This document shows positions 46,230 through 46,668 of a stretch of 46,668 nt of DNA, piece after piece (within the stretch, counting starts at the first letter, position 1; every line of letters starts with the position of its first letter). The stretch is from Bacteroidia bacterium. Lineage in GTDB: Bacteria; Bacteroidota; Bacteroidia; Bacteroidales; Paludibacteraceae. The notes beneath the pieces were generated by a model that was not told the DNA's origin, ran no database searches, and saw only the letters and a list, made by a program, of their open reading frames with translations. The stretch is taken from NCBI GenBank assembly GCA_009929375.1, contig SAAO01000033.1, forward strand, positions 1 to 46,668. Direction: 5' to 3'. A program made the translations under genes and the position numbers.

Positions 46230-46481
46230 AAGTCTACTTATTTACATTTTTCTGTTTGGAAATTTACATTCAAGTCCACTTGATGTTAATTAATCAGTTT
46301 ACGAAATCTATTCAAGTGCACTTAATTGACAATATTCATTTTACAAAAACAGAAAAAGTGCACTTTAATGTAATTTTCCATTTTACGAAAGACATTAAAG
46401 TCCACTAAATTGATTTTTGTTATTTTATAAAATGTCTTCAAGTGGAGTTGATTTGATACTTATTTTCGCTGTTCTTACGGA
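46230..46481. repeat. array of six 42-bp units with palindromic AAGTSCACTT cores
   Basis: Units begin at 46230, 46272, 46314, 46356, 46398 and 46440, each exactly 42 bp. Each begins with AAGTNNACTT or a variant (perfect palindrome AAGTGCACTT in units 3 and 4). Units 2-5 carry a second conserved block, TTTACGAAA or variant, about 26 bp later; unit 1 has a weaker form of it, and the last unit is the most diverged. The intervening bases differ, so this is not a simple recent duplication. Forty-two bp equals four turns of B-DNA, so all cores face the same side. Because 42 is also a multiple of 3, decayed coding for a 14-residue repeat is the alternative. Confidence 0.75.
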
Positions 46482-46560
46482 TATTCTATTTTAGTAAGCA
46501 AATTCTTAGTTTGGCGAAAGCTTTCCGTCTCCTCGTGGATATGCTATTTTAATATGCGAA
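46479..46560. repeat. pair of diverged 58-bp-spaced repeats
   Basis: GGATATTCTATTTTAGTAAG (from 46479) and GGATATGCTATTTTAATATG (from 46537) are alike over ~22 bp, 58 bp apart, with weaker similarity on both sides. No coding frame. The remaining sequence to 46668 is AT-rich and shows nothing else I can name. Confidence 0.45.
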
Positions 46561-46668
46561 GTTTTGTGCTTTATTTAGTCGAGCCTTAAAAAGCCCATTT
46601 TCGTATTATATTATTGTTGATTTGGTAAAACATAGCTTTTATCAAGTCAACAATTTGTATTTTAAATT

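Noticed and set aside
46230-46481. CRISPR array
   Set aside because: Conserved cores are ~10 bp and the pitch is 42 bp with no long identical repeat and no cas genes nearby.

Overview
The window looks like a chromosomal stretch from a member of Bacteroidota, order Bacteroidales. The evidence is a hybrid two-component system sensor, lipoproteins with short Bacteroidales-type lipoboxes, TAnnTTTG promoter boxes, several secreted enzymes ending in type IX secretion (T9SS) sorting domains, and a PorT-like T9SS protein. Use of T9SS points to an environmental or fermentative Bacteroidales lineage rather than to Bacteroides itself. The genus cannot be fixed from sequence alone.

Layout: (1) 1-950 holds a fragment of a repeat-containing carbohydrate-binding-type protein, broken at both ends and fused head-on to a hybrid two-component sensor (942-4625, minus) that has lost its AraC DNA-binding domain. 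(2) 4.8-13.0 kb, minus strand, holds three secreted glycan-active proteins: a GH127-type enzyme, a GH2 enzyme and a DUF4965 'glutaminase-like' lipoprotein. Each is followed by its own hairpin terminator. (3) 13.2-18.9 kb, minus strand, holds DoxX, two Tat-type Gfo/Idh/MocA oxidoreductases, a DUF1080 lipoprotein and a sugar isomerase/epimerase. This is the gene set associated with oxidative (3-keto) glycoside breakdown in the periplasm. (4) 19.5-23.2 kb, plus strand, holds a T9SS cargo protein with an apparent frameshift at its start and a serine-type sulfatase with a LamG-like domain and sorting tail. (5) 23.2-33.3 kb is mainly housekeeping: Lon, an L,D-transpeptidase, PorT, a small conserved protein, a beta-helix lipoprotein and pyruvate phosphate dikinase. 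(6) 33.4-45.7 kb, plus strand, holds an SGNH esterase-GH43 fusion, an RND heavy-metal pump fused to TolC with its adaptor, and a GH2 beta-galactosidase. This 12-kb block is flanked by two inverted copies of a ~200-bp hairpin-rich element. (7) The right end has a small lipoprotein and an array of six 42-bp units.

Together the genes suggest saprophytic use of arabinose-, xylose-, galactose- and uronate-containing plant polysaccharides (and sulfated glycans). Debranching hydrolases and an esterase act outside or in the periplasm, and the 3-keto module handles glycosides not covered by classical hydrolases. No SusC/SusD pair, tRNA, rRNA, CRISPR array or transposase gene was seen. The most notable items are the 42-bp array, the two families of MITE-like elements, the 3-keto module, the alternative hairpins between the DUF4965 and GH2 genes, and the broken left end.
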